Below the pieces are notes generated by a model that was not told the DNA's origin, ran no database searches, and saw only the letters and a program-made list of their open reading frames with translations. Shown here in pieces: positions 1 to 7,030 of a stretch of 22,973 nucleotides of DNA (positions are counted from its first letter, which is position 1; every line of letters begins with the position of its first letter). The stretch is from CAZZBK01 sp964652155 (GTDB taxonomy: Bacteria; Planctomycetota; Planctomycetia; Pirellulales; PNKZ01): the NCBI GenBank assembly GCA_964652155.1, contig CAZZBK010000096.1:1-22973 (forward strand), given 5' to 3'. Both the position numbers and the translations under genes were made by a program.

Positions 1-2
1 TG

Positions 3-551
3 GACTTGCGACCGAGTGCGTTTCCGATCGCGCAGGTGATCCATTCGCAGGTCGACATGGCCCGGCCGCTCGCCGAGCGAAAGAATATTGACCTGGTGGT
101 CGAGATCGAGAGCGAGCTGCCCGAAATGTATCAGGACCAGGGCAAAGTGCAGCAGATTCTCAACAACCTGCTAAGCAACGCGATCAAGTTTACGCCCGAG
201 GGGGGCCGGATCTCAATCGCCGCGCGGCGCAACGAGGCCGACCGACTGTCGCTCACCGTGGTCGACACGGGCATTGGCATCGCCGAGGAAGATCAGGTCG
301 TGATCTTCGAGAAGTTTCGTCAGGGGAGCAGCGTGCTGACCGGTGGCGACGCGATGACCCGCGAGCACTCGGGGACCGGCTTGGGATTGTCGATCGTGAA
401 GGAATTGTGCAAACTCGTTGGCGGCGAGATTTCGCTGCATAGCGAGGTGGGCAAGGGAAGCGCCTTCACCGTGCAAATGGATTGGGTGCTCCAGGGCAGC
501 GAGCCGCGCGTTCCACGAGGGGGCGACTACGCACGTTCGGTCGCCTTGTGA
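3..551 (+). CDS. Sensor histidine kinase, C-terminal catalytic part (partial at left edge)
   Basis: This is the ATP-binding (HATPase_c) end of a two-component sensor kinase; the frame is open at the window edge, so the sensor and phospho-acceptor regions lie outside. Seen directly: an N-box (NNLLSNAIKFTPEGG), a G1 box (DTGIGIAEEDQ), an F-box (IFEKFRQG) and a G2 box (GTGLGLSIVKEL), in the normal order. The protein ends about 35 residues after the ATPase fold and carries no receiver or Hpt domain at its C-terminus. The role is autophosphorylation of a His in the missing part. The stimulus and the partner regulator cannot be told from this fragment. It is 60 bp upstream of rnhA, with no sign of functional coupling. 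The stop codon is TGA. Confidence 0.93.
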   Translation, partial: DLRPSAFPIAQVIHSQVDMARPLAERKNIDLVVEIESELPEMYQDQGKVQQILNNLLSNAIKFTPEGGRISIAARRNEADRLSLTVVDTGIGIAEEDQVVIFEKFRQGSSVLTGGDAMTREHSGTGLGLSIVKELCKLVGGEISLHSEVGKGSAFTVQMDWVLQGSEPRVPRGGDYARSVAL

Positions 552-611
552 ATCGCGCTCCCGTCATGTATTGCATTCGCACTTTTCCTTTTTTGGGCAG
601 CTTACAAGCCG

Positions 612-1106
612 ATGATGGCCAACCAGAATTCACCCGACGAATTGCCTGAAGTCCAGCTCTTCACCGATGGCGGATGCAGCGGCAACCCAGGACCCGGCGG
701 CTGGGCGTTTATCCTGCGTCACCCAGGCACCGGCAAGGAACTTGAGCGCAGCGGTGCCGAGGAGGACACGACCAACAATCGTATGGAGCTACGCGCCGTG
801 GTCGAAGGATTGCAACAACTCACGCGACCCACGCATGTCGAGCTACTGACCGACAGCGTCTACGTGGGCAAGGGGCTCAGCGAGTGGATGGCCAAGTGGA
901 AGCAGAACGGCTGGCGGCGCCGCGAAGGGAGCCGTTGGGCCGAGGTTAAGAACGAGGATTTGTGGCGCAAGCTCGACGCGCTGATCGCCCAGCATAAGCT
1001 CACCTACACGCGCGTGGCCGGGCACAGCGGGCACAGCGAGAACGACCGTTGCGACGAATTGGCCGTCGCCGCCTATCAACCGCTGCTCAGACGACGTAAA
1101 TCCTGA
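612..1106 (+). CDS. rnhA: Ribonuclease HI
   Basis: Cytoplasmic endonuclease that cuts the RNA strand of RNA-DNA hybrids (R-loops, Okazaki primers) using two metal ions. The 164-residue length is normal for the family, with a short extra N-terminus. The catalytic set is visible: D19 in FTDGGCSGNPGPGGW, E59 in NRMEL, D81 in LLTDSVYV, H138 in GHSGH and D148 in NDRCDELA. The basic handle region (WKQNGWRRREGSRW) is also present. Two consecutive ATG codons (612 and 615) could each be the start, and no strong Shine-Dalgarno separates them. It stands alone between the histidine kinase and a convergent transporter, and ends in TGA. Confidence 0.95.
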   Translation: MMANQNSPDELPEVQLFTDGGCSGNPGPGGWAFILRHPGTGKELERSGAEEDTTNNRMELRAVVEGLQQLTRPTHVELLTDSVYVGKGLSEWMAKWKQNGWRRREGSRWAEVKNEDLWRKLDALIAQHKLTYTRVAGHSGHSENDRCDELAVAAYQPLLRRRKS

Positions 1107-1272
1107 TCGCCCGCGAAATGCGACGCTGACCGTCCCCGTCGCATTTAGGATCGACACGCAGGCCCAGGAGAGGCGGTTTCTGGCAGGGGACTTGGTTACA
1201 CCGCAAGTGACCGGGACGAGTTCAGCTTTGGCTGGAAGAGCGGGAGCCGAGCGTCAGGTGCGTATGAACACG

Positions 1273-2118
1273 TTAGGAAGTCGGTCGCTTATCGAGGACC
1301 ACCAGTGCAATTCCACCGAGGATAGCCAGCGACGCCAGCATCAATCGCACGGTGATTGGCTCACCCAGGAAAACGATGCCTCCTAAGGCTGCAAGGATGG
1401 GCACGCAGAGTTGGACGGTCGCGGCGTGAGTGGCTTTTAGGGCGGGTAGCACGGAATACCAGATGGCATATCCGATTCCGGAAGCGAGTGCTCCGGAGGC
1501 CACCGCGCACCCGACCCCCGTGTTATCGAGCGACGCTCGGTCATGCATGAGCAGGCTCAATAACACCGCAAAAGGGACGGCGCGTAGAAAATTCCCGGCG
1601 GTCACGGTAGTCGGGTCGCCCGCACTTTGGCCGCGCAAGGAATAGACACCCCAGGCGATTCCTGCGCATAACATCATGAGAGAACCGAAGAGCGGTGGCG
1701 CGGCAAGGCCTGGGAGCAGCAACCCCACGAGCCCTCCCAGGGCGAGTGCTAAACCGACGAGTTGCCACCGGTGTAGACGTTCGCCCGTGCCAATGCCCAT
1801 GCCGATCATGGTGACTTGAACGGCACCGAAGAGCAGCAGAGCGCCAGTTGCCGCGGACAGGCTCTCGTAGGCGAAGGAGAAACCGGCGGCGTAGGCCAAC
1901 AAAGCCATGGCCGACAACCAATTCCCTCGACCGGATTGAGTGACGCCTCGCATGTGCGCCACGAACCAGAGCATGGTCGCTCCCGAGATCAGCCGGATCG
2001 TCGTGAAGCTGGCCGCATCGATGTCGGTCTGTTTGAGCGCGACACGGCAGAGTAGTGAATTGCCGGCAAACGCCACCATCGTCAGCGCGGTCAGAGCAAC
2101 GAGACGAATCGTTGGCAA
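1273..2118 (-). CDS. EamA/DMT-superfamily membrane transporter
   Basis: An inner-membrane protein of 281 residues with about ten hydrophobic segments, arranged as the two tandem EamA halves typical of drug/metabolite transporters. The first half begins at the N-terminus (a GNSLLCRVAL segment inside TM1) and the second begins near residue 150 (AGIAWGVYSLRG). The C-terminus ends with short positively charged residues (LDKRPTS). The substrate cannot be predicted. The start is a TTG preceded directly by an in-frame stop (TGA, then two codons), so no longer form is possible; a GGAA lies about 9 nt upstream. It is convergent with rnhA and shares its strand with the fwd genes, but is separated from fwdC by 356 bp, so it is probably not part of that operon. 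Confidence 0.85.
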   Translation of the reverse strand: MPTIRLVALTALTMVAFAGNSLLCRVALKQTDIDAASFTTIRLISGATMLWFVAHMRGVTQSGRGNWLSAMALLAYAAGFSFAYESLSAATGALLLFGAVQVTMIGMGIGTGERLHRWQLVGLALALGGLVGLLLPGLAAPPLFGSLMMLCAGIAWGVYSLRGQSAGDPTTVTAGNFLRAVPFAVLLSLLMHDRASLDNTGVGCAVASGALASGIGYAIWYSVLPALKATHAATVQLCVPILAALGGIVFLGEPITVRLMLASLAILGGIALVVLDKRPTS

Positions 2119-2474
2119 TCGAGATCATTCCGAACGGATGGATAAGGTTGCCCGCCCACGCCGGGCGTTTCGATCTCGGATTATAGGACATCCAACTCAA
2201 ACGAACCACACACAGAAGACCAAGCAAGTAATCGGATCGCTTGGTGAAGATTCGGCACAACATCCGTCGCGCGGGCGGAGCAGCGTCGTGATCGGAATTT
2301 CAGGAGGCTTTTCGTTTCTGATTGCCGGAGGGGTTTCGCTTTGCGGAAGTACCATTGTTTATCGTGAGCATGGGGGCCTTCACCGCGAGCATCGGGAAGC
2401 GAGTTCTGTTCAAGGCGATGCTCGCACAGGAGGGGGAGTCAATTATTGGATCCGGCGCAGGCTTTGGCGCAAGT
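2119..2474. other. Intergenic stretch downstream of fwdC, no convincing gene
   Basis: A 356-bp gap between the transporter start and the fwdC stop. It contains one 10-bp perfect inverted repeat (positions 2385-2394 and 2416-2425) about 50 nt beyond the fwdC stop. A 36-codon frame on the plus strand (2370-2480) has no credible ribosome site and overlaps the fwdC end. Otherwise I see nothing in it. Confidence 0.6.
2385..2425 (-). terminator. Possible hairpin at the end of the fwd operon
   Basis: GCGAGCATCG at 2385-2394 is the exact reverse complement of CGATGCTCGC at 2416-2425, giving a 10-bp stem with a 21-nt loop about 50 nt past the fwdC stop. No U-run follows on the minus strand, so it is not a classical intrinsic terminator. 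It could protect the mRNA 3' end or be accidental. Confidence 0.3.
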
Positions 2475-3290
2475 TTATGAAGCGGCTTGCCAGATAAAAA
2501 TCTCGCCTTTGCGTGAGACGGCTACGTCACCTGAGTAGAGGCGATAGTGCCCATCGGCGGCGGTGTGGGGCAGGTTGATTCCGAACGGCCGCAAGTACCG
2601 CGCGTACACATTCAGAATCGTGGGATTCGTCTCCTGGACGAAACTGAAGGTGGGCATTAATTGCAGCGGCTTCAAGGAGATGATCGTGCCGCGATTCATC
2701 CATGCTCCTGTGCGAATCTCCGCGCCGCTCAGCAGCACAATCGTGCCACCTTTCATTTGCAGCCCGGTAAAATCCCTGGCGGGGCCGCCGACGATGATGG
2801 TCCCTCGGCGCATCCGCATGCCGACTTCCAGCCCCGCCGAGCCGTCAATGACAATCAGCCCGTTCTTCATGCCGGCCAACGCGCCGCGGTAGGCGGCACC
2901 GACCTGGCCGCCGGCGTTTCCGTGGACGTGAATGAAGCCGTGCTTCATTTCAGCGCCGATCCAGTCGCTGGCATTGCCATGCACCTCGATTCGGCCCCCC
3001 GTCATGTAAGCGCCCAGATGCATGCCGACCGAGCCGTGTACGGTGACGCTTCCTTTGGACATGGCGCGGCCAATCCAGCGGACCTTGTGCAGTGGGCCGT
3101 GAATGACGAGGTCTGTGCTGCGTTCCCCCTCGACATCGAAAAACTCATCGAGCGGCAATTGGCGCTTGCCGTGGTAAACCGTGAGAGAGCGGATTTCAGA
3201 ATTCGATCGTTCGGCGAGGATGTCCGGGGAGAGCACTTCCGCTTCCAGCGGCACCGTCGGCGGCCGTTTGAGATGCAACGTGATGGGCAT
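2475..3290 (-). CDS. fwdC: Formylmethanofuran dehydrogenase subunit C (FwdC/FhcC)
   Basis: Structural subunit of the formylmethanofuran dehydrogenase or formyltransferase/hydrolase complex. In known structures it is a right-handed beta-helix that binds the FwdA and FwdB subunits; cytoplasmic. The 271-residue protein has the expected central run of G-x2-G-x3-G type repeats from about residue 80 to 205 (GSVGMHLGAYMTGG, GNASDWIGAEMKHG, GNAGGQVGAAYRG, GSAGLEVGMRMRRG), the same fold as the C-terminal domain of glutamate synthase. It is the last gene of the operon, 71 bp after fwdA. In Methylobacterium the equivalent gene is often next to fhcD (formyltransferase); no fhcD is found here. The stop is TAA. 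The family is clear; the exact assembly partner set is inferred. Confidence 0.92.
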   Translation of the reverse strand: MPITLHLKRPPTVPLEAEVLSPDILAERSNSEIRSLTVYHGKRQLPLDEFFDVEGERSTDLVIHGPLHKVRWIGRAMSKGSVTVHGSVGMHLGAYMTGGRIEVHGNASDWIGAEMKHGFIHVHGNAGGQVGAAYRGALAGMKNGLIVIDGSAGLEVGMRMRRGTIIVGGPARDFTGLQMKGGTIVLLSGAEIRTGAWMNRGTIISLKPLQLMPTFSFVQETNPTILNVYARYLRPFGINLPHTAADGHYRLYSGDVAVSRKGEIFIWQAAS

Positions 3291-3361
3291 GGTGATTGCT
3301 GGAAGGCCAATGTCCGTGGGGTTTCTGGCGTCTCGCTGATGGCTGGGAGGTTCGTGAGCGA

Positions 3362-5005
3362 CTAGCGCCCAGGCACATCGATGCAGTCCCGAAACTCGGG
3401 GTGTTCAATCCGTTCAATTTCAACGGGATAGTTATCAAATGACATCGTATAACATTCTTCAAAGAGGGGGCGCATGAAGTCATCCGTATTCGGATCGAAC
3501 GGGGGTTTGACGATGAATTCGCGTCCTTGAGGCGCTTCGCGGATGTCGCCGTCCTCGATAACAATCTCGCCTCCTTTAATCACATAGCGCGGATGACCAA
3601 ACATGCGCTGGACGTTGTCATCTTGTTCGTAGATCACGAGATCGGCATCGCAACCGATGCCCAGGTTGCCCTTGTGCGTCAGGCCGAGCGCTCGCGCCGG
3701 GCCGGCCGACATCGCTGTGGCGACCTCGTACAGCGTGTATTCGCGATCGATCTCGGGCAGCGTGATCCGGCTTTTGACCCGGTCCGGCAGTTTTTGGATG
3801 CACTCCTGGCGAACGTCCGCGCACATCAGCAGTTGGATGATTTCCGGATACCGCCAGAAGCAGCCGCCGTTGGGATGATCGGTCGAAAGAAAAACTTGCC
3901 ACGGGTCGCGGATCAAGAGCAGCAATTCAAGGCCGGCCGCCCACTGCACGGCGTTCACCAGGTTGCTGGGACGGTACGTGTAGGGGACGATGCCACAACC
4001 GGTTTCATTCTCGACGTCGAGATTGCCCCATTTGCGCCCCGTCAGCTTATAGAGCAGGTGCTGCCAGGGGCCATCGGCGGTGATGGTCACGGTGTCTCCG
4101 AAGACGACCGCGCCTGCGTCGGTGGTGATGTTCGGATGGGAGTTAAAATAGTCGGCTAACCGGACGGTTTCCGAACGCATGGTGTCCCAGTCGTCGCCGC
4201 CATAGGCATGGTATTGAGAATGGGCAATGTGAGCTCGATGGCCTTCGAGATGCTTGAGGGTGTCGAGGGTCGTGGAAATGTTTCCGGGCGCGCCAAGATT
4301 GTTGCAGTGCAGGTGCATGGGGTGCGGCAGTCCGAGGTCGTCGCAAATTTGTGCCAATTGGGTGACGATGCCGCCGGGGGTCAGCTTGCTGTAGCCCGCG
4401 ATGGGGGACGTGAGTTGCTTGGCGTCGTGCCCCCATTTCCAGGCGGCCACGCCACCCGGATTAACCGCCTTGATGCCGTAGGACTTGGCCGCCCACAGAT
4501 ACCAAGCCACGACCTGCTTGGCCCGCTCGTAGTCTCCCTTTTCCAGTTGGTCGAGCATGATTTCGTTGTTCGCCATCAGCGTCAACGAGGCCTTGTCGAC
4601 GATTGGCACATCGGCCAACTCTTCGTGGGTGTGGCGAGCCGACAGCACGGGCACGGCTGCTTCGTTGACCGTCGTCCAGCCCATGCCGGCGTACAGGTAT
4701 CCGGTGGCGAAGGTCGTGGGTGCCATGCCGCCAAGCCCGCTGCGCCGCGACTTGGTGCGAATGAAAGCTTGCGTGCGACGATGGTCCTCGGGGGTCATGG
4801 CGCGGGCGAAGTTGATGGCCCCGCCGGCGACGTGCGTATGCACGTCGACGCCGCCAGGAAAGACGATCATTCCAGTGGCGTCGATCGTCCGCCCGCCATC
4901 GACCGACGAGGTGAACTTGCCCTGATCGTCAATGCACAGGTCTTTGATCTGGCCATCGATGCCGTTGGCAGGATCGTAGACTTTTCCGCCCGTGATTCGC
5001 AGCAT
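3362..5005 (-). CDS. fwdA: Formylmethanofuran dehydrogenase subunit A (amidohydrolase)
   Basis: Amidohydrolase-fold subunit with a binuclear metal site. In the archaeal enzyme it condenses formate, delivered from FwdB through an internal tunnel, with methanofuran to give formyl-methanofuran, or runs the reverse. The 547-residue length is typical. Metal-site residues are visible: H56 and H58 in GGVDVHTHVAG, K179 in YGIKAVNPGG (the position of the carboxylated lysine), H231/H233 in MHLHCNN, H259/H262 in AHIAHSQYH and D376 in FLSTDHPNGG. All ligands are retained, so it should be active. The gene begins 5 bp after the fwdB stop and its ribosome site (TAAGG) overlaps the fwdB TAA, which suggests translational coupling and equal amounts of both subunits. 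Confidence 0.95.
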   Translation of the reverse strand: MLRITGGKVYDPANGIDGQIKDLCIDDQGKFTSSVDGGRTIDATGMIVFPGGVDVHTHVAGGAINFARAMTPEDHRRTQAFIRTKSRRSGLGGMAPTTFATGYLYAGMGWTTVNEAAVPVLSARHTHEELADVPIVDKASLTLMANNEIMLDQLEKGDYERAKQVVAWYLWAAKSYGIKAVNPGGVAAWKWGHDAKQLTSPIAGYSKLTPGGIVTQLAQICDDLGLPHPMHLHCNNLGAPGNISTTLDTLKHLEGHRAHIAHSQYHAYGGDDWDTMRSETVRLADYFNSHPNITTDAGAVVFGDTVTITADGPWQHLLYKLTGRKWGNLDVENETGCGIVPYTYRPSNLVNAVQWAAGLELLLLIRDPWQVFLSTDHPNGGCFWRYPEIIQLLMCADVRQECIQKLPDRVKSRITLPEIDREYTLYEVATAMSAGPARALGLTHKGNLGIGCDADLVIYEQDDNVQRMFGHPRYVIKGGEIVIEDGDIREAPQGREFIVKPPFDPNTDDFMRPLFEECYTMSFDNYPVEIERIEHPEFRDCIDVPGR

Positions 5006-5010
5006 GTGCC

Positions 5011-6351
5011 TTACACCTGGGACGTAAGCATCTGGGGTTGGCTGCCATCGGGGAGCCAGAACGGTTTCTTGGCAATCGCCTCATTGATGCGACGAACCAC
5101 TTCTTCGTCGGTGGGATAAGGGGACTTCAAAGCCGGCTTGAGCGGCAGCGGAATTTCATCCATGCGATAGGCTGTTCCTGGCGCGGCGATTCCCTGGGGC
5201 GCGGTCGTGATATGCACCCGGGACAATCGGCTGGTGTGGGTCACGTGCGGATCGAGCACAATGGTCGGTATGCGCTTCAAATGATCGATTGCCGGCTGGG
5301 GCATCGTCGCGCCCGGGTCGGCGCCAATGATAAAGGCCGCGTCGCAATCGCCCCGCACGAGGATATCGACCGTGGAGAACTCGCCCGGGTTGTAACGAGG
5401 GTAGCCGCGATTGAAGGAAATTCCGAACGGATACCCGGTCTGCCAGCGCATGATCACGTCGGCACCGGTGACGTTGCCGTGGCCGCGCATGGGCATGGCA
5501 ACAAACTTTGTGAAGGCGTTCATTTCAGCGGCTAGCGTCAGCAGCGCAGCGCTGTTCATGTGTTTGCCTCGGGTCATCGACAGTCCCATGCCGAAGAACA
5601 TGCAGCCGAACTTGGCCGCTTTCATGCGGGCGATGAGATCTTCGAGCGTTTCCCGCGTCAGGCCGGTCTCGGCAATCGCCTCGTCCCCCACGGGCTGGCC
5701 CTTGACCAGGGCGCGGAGGATGGTGATTAGTTCGAAATCCTTGCCGGGCCTGACTTGCAGGAAAATATCCGCGGCATTGACGCTCTTGGTCTCGCGAATA
5801 TCGACCAGGACCATCGTGCGGTCCTTGCGGCCGCGGGGCAGAAACTTGCTCTTCTGCATGATGGTGTACTTGGTGAAATGGCGCGGATGACACTCGGCCG
5901 GGTTGCCGCCCCAGTAAATAATGAAATCGGCTCGTTGCTTCACTTCGCCGAGCGTACACGTGACTTTGCCACCCAACTGGGCGGCGATCTCAGTGGGACC
6001 GTGTCACAACGAGGTGTGACTGTCGAGCAACCCTCCGAGCTGATCGGCCAGCGCGACGCATTCCTTTTGGGCTTCGCAGGTGGTATTGCTCATGCCATAA
6101 ACCAGCGGCATGTCGGCTTCATGCAGTAACGTGGCCGCCAATTCGATCGCTTCGTCGAGGGTGGCTTCTCGGCCATCGATCAAGGCGTCGGGGTACTTCT
6201 TTTCGGCCGTGTGATTGAGGAACCACGCGGTGCCGAGCACGCAGGCTTTATTCGCCTTATGGATGCGGACTTCGTCGTGGTGCAACTGGATGTCGTCGCA
6301 AACGCACCCGCAAAACGTGCAGGTCGCGTTGTTTATAATGCTCAACTCCAT
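5011..6351 (-). CDS. fwdB: Selenocysteine-containing formylmethanofuran dehydrogenase subunit B (TGA read through as Sec116)
   Basis: Catalytic molybdo/tungstopterin subunit that interconverts CO2 and formate. Read through the in-frame TGA at 6004-6006, the frame gives 446 residues, normal for FwdB. The N-terminal half ends in SHTSL and the rest starts HGPTEIAAQLGG with no gap, so the junction is the family motif (C/U)HGP; Sec116 takes the place of the metal-ligand Cys (Cys118 in the Methanothermobacter enzyme, from memory). C11, C14, C18 and C37 form the 4Fe-4S motif (CTFCGCVCDD plus KACVLG). After the Sec the family segments continue (YWGGNPAECHPRH, VDIRETKS, DPHVTHTSRL). The ATG at 6351 is preferred: GGGAG lies 5 nt upstream and the family N-terminus begins there; extension to 6579 is non-conserved. 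It is followed at 5 bp by fwdA. A split-gene or pseudogene call would be an error caused by the Sec codon. Confidence 0.93.
5968..5985 (-). promoter_or_regulatory. Bacterial-type SECIS hairpin in fwdB mRNA
   Basis: Eighteen nucleotides after the UGA the mRNA reads GCCGCCCAGUUGGGUGGC: a 7-bp stem (six Watson-Crick pairs and one G-U) closing an AGUU loop. The loop has G as its second base followed by U, and lies 25 nt after the UGA. This agrees with the general bacterial SECIS pattern as I remember it (hairpin just downstream, G within the first two loop bases, loop roughly 16-37 nt from UGA). The stem lies in codons for A-A-Q-L-G-G, where protein constraint also acts. Confidence 0.8.
6004..6006 (-). 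other. Selenocysteine codon (TGA) of fwdB
   Basis: In-frame TGA, codon 116 from the fwdB ATG. Coding similarity to FwdB continues directly on both sides, and the following codons read HGP, as after the Sec of E. coli formate dehydrogenase H. Several genes in this window end in TGA, so the codon is normally a stop here and must be recoded by the SECIS just downstream and the SelB/tRNA-Sec encoded next door. Confidence 0.92.
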
Positions 6352-6430
6352 GGCGACTCCCGTTCGATCAGTTGGGGGAATTGTCTCGACAGTCGGCGTC
6401 ATCCGAACCGGACGACGGAACGGTAAACAC

Positions 6431-6592
6431 TCAGCCCAGGGCGCGGCCCTGGCAACTGCCCCGCACGCGACGAGGCATAAAGCGCCCCTGCTCGATCTCG
6501 GTCCAGGCCGGTAGTCCCGGTGCGTCCCCCTCGGTCGAGAAATGCAGCTTCTCGGGGCCAAGAGGTTTCTCGTTGCCAAATTCTTGTGACAT
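6431..6592 (-). CDS. Small 53-residue protein of unknown function inside the fwd operon
   Basis: Not a family I recognise. The frame runs from an ATG at 6592, 12 nt after the fwdD stop, with AAGGAA placed properly upstream, to a TGA 79 nt before the fwdB ATG. The protein begins MSQEFGNEKPLGPEKLHF, has an acidic-hydrophobic middle (LPAWTEIEQG) and a strongly basic C-terminus (RFMPRRVRGSCQGRALG) with one Cys. It has no signal peptide or membrane segment. Codon composition looks coding, and the overlapping longer minus-strand frame (6399-6632) looks like a shadow. The position between two subunit genes suggests an accessory, assembly or small structural role for the complex, but that is only inference from context. 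Confidence 0.6.
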   Translation of the reverse strand: MSQEFGNEKPLGPEKLHFSTEGDAPGLPAWTEIEQGRFMPRRVRGSCQGRALG

Positions 6593-6604
6593 TCAACGGG
6601 TTCC

Positions 6605-6940
6605 TTAAAGCGGTATGACGTCCACTTCCCAACCCTTCGAGGTCGGCATGCCGGTGCCGTCGGTATCGCCCCCCATCAGTTTACACGTGGGCGGACCGTA
6701 CGGAACGAAAATCATCCCCAGGGGGATCTTTCCCGCCTGACACTTAAAAGTAGATTCTCCGAACTCAGTCCGCACCATCGCCATCTGCCCCTCGCTGAGG
6801 CCGATTTCCGCCATGTCTTCCTTCGCCATCGTCATCGAATTCGTCAGGGCCTGATATTCTTCGGAATCTTTTCCGACATTAATCAACGCTCCTTGCCGGG
6901 AGGAACGGGACGAATTGAGGATAAAGCGTTTAGTGGACAC
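6605..6940 (-). CDS. fwdD: Formylmethanofuran dehydrogenase subunit D (molybdopterin dinucleotide-binding)
   Basis: Small subunit homologous to the C-terminal dinucleotide-binding domain of DMSO-reductase-family enzymes; it completes the pterin site together with FwdB. From the GTG at 6940 it has 111 residues, normal for FwdD. The N-terminus (FILNSSRSSRQG) matches the family's opening strand and loop, and the C-terminal signature PYGPPTCKLMGG-DTDGTGMPTSKG is clear. An in-frame TTG at 6961 would add seven residues that look unrelated to the family and would leave a very short leader behind the promoter seen upstream, so GTG is preferred, with modest certainty. Redox-inactive bacterial Fhc complexes do without this subunit; its presence supports a true dehydrogenase. 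It is the first fwd gene, 90 bp after selD. Confidence 0.9.
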   Translation of the reverse strand: MSTKRFILNSSRSSRQGALINVGKDSEEYQALTNSMTMAKEDMAEIGLSEGQMAMVRTEFGESTFKCQAGKIPLGMIFVPYGPPTCKLMGGDTDGTGMPTSKGWEVDVIPL

Positions 6941-6981
6941 AACTTGTAACTCGCAAGACAATGACCAAATAACCCCCGGCG

Positions 6982-7010
6982 ATTCTACCTCCCACGCACA
7001 GAGGCGACAA
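6982..7010 (-). promoter_or_regulatory. Candidate sigma70-type promoter for the fwd operon
   Basis: On the minus strand TTGTCG (7010-7005) and TAGAAT (6987-6982) are separated by exactly 17 nt, in the gap between selD and fwdD. The -10 matches the consensus at five of six bases and the -35 at four. Transcription would start near 6975, about 35 nt before the fwdD GTG. Planctomycete promoters are not well defined, so this remains a candidate. Confidence 0.45.
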
Positions 7011-7030
7011 TGCGTCTCTCGCGCTGCGGT

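Noticed and set aside
1541..2263. 240-codon minus-strand frame overlapping the transporter
   Set aside because: Arg/His/Cys-rich translation without hydrophobic segments or motifs; the alternate frame gives a clear EamA protein.
2370..2480. 36-residue plus-strand ORF in the gap after fwdC
   Set aside because: No proper ribosome site, overlaps the fwdC end, and the sequence resembles no family I know.
4208..5119. Long plus-strand frames opposite fwdA/fwdB (such as 4208-5119 and 5038-5535)
   Set aside because: Antisense shadows of well-conserved genes in GC-rich DNA; no family motifs and biased composition.
5011..6579. fwdB as a pseudogene or as two separate genes (5011-5976 and 6004-6579)
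   Set aside because: Only one in-frame TGA separates them, with no frameshift; it sits at the Cys/Sec ligand column, is followed by a SECIS-like hairpin, and the Sec machinery is adjacent. Both halves and the neighbouring subunits are intact.
6352..6579. N-terminal extension of fwdB upstream of the ATG at 6351
   Set aside because: The extra 76 residues are Arg/Pro-rich, overlap the small ORF in another frame, and precede the family's natural N-terminus; GGGAG lies just before the 6351 ATG.
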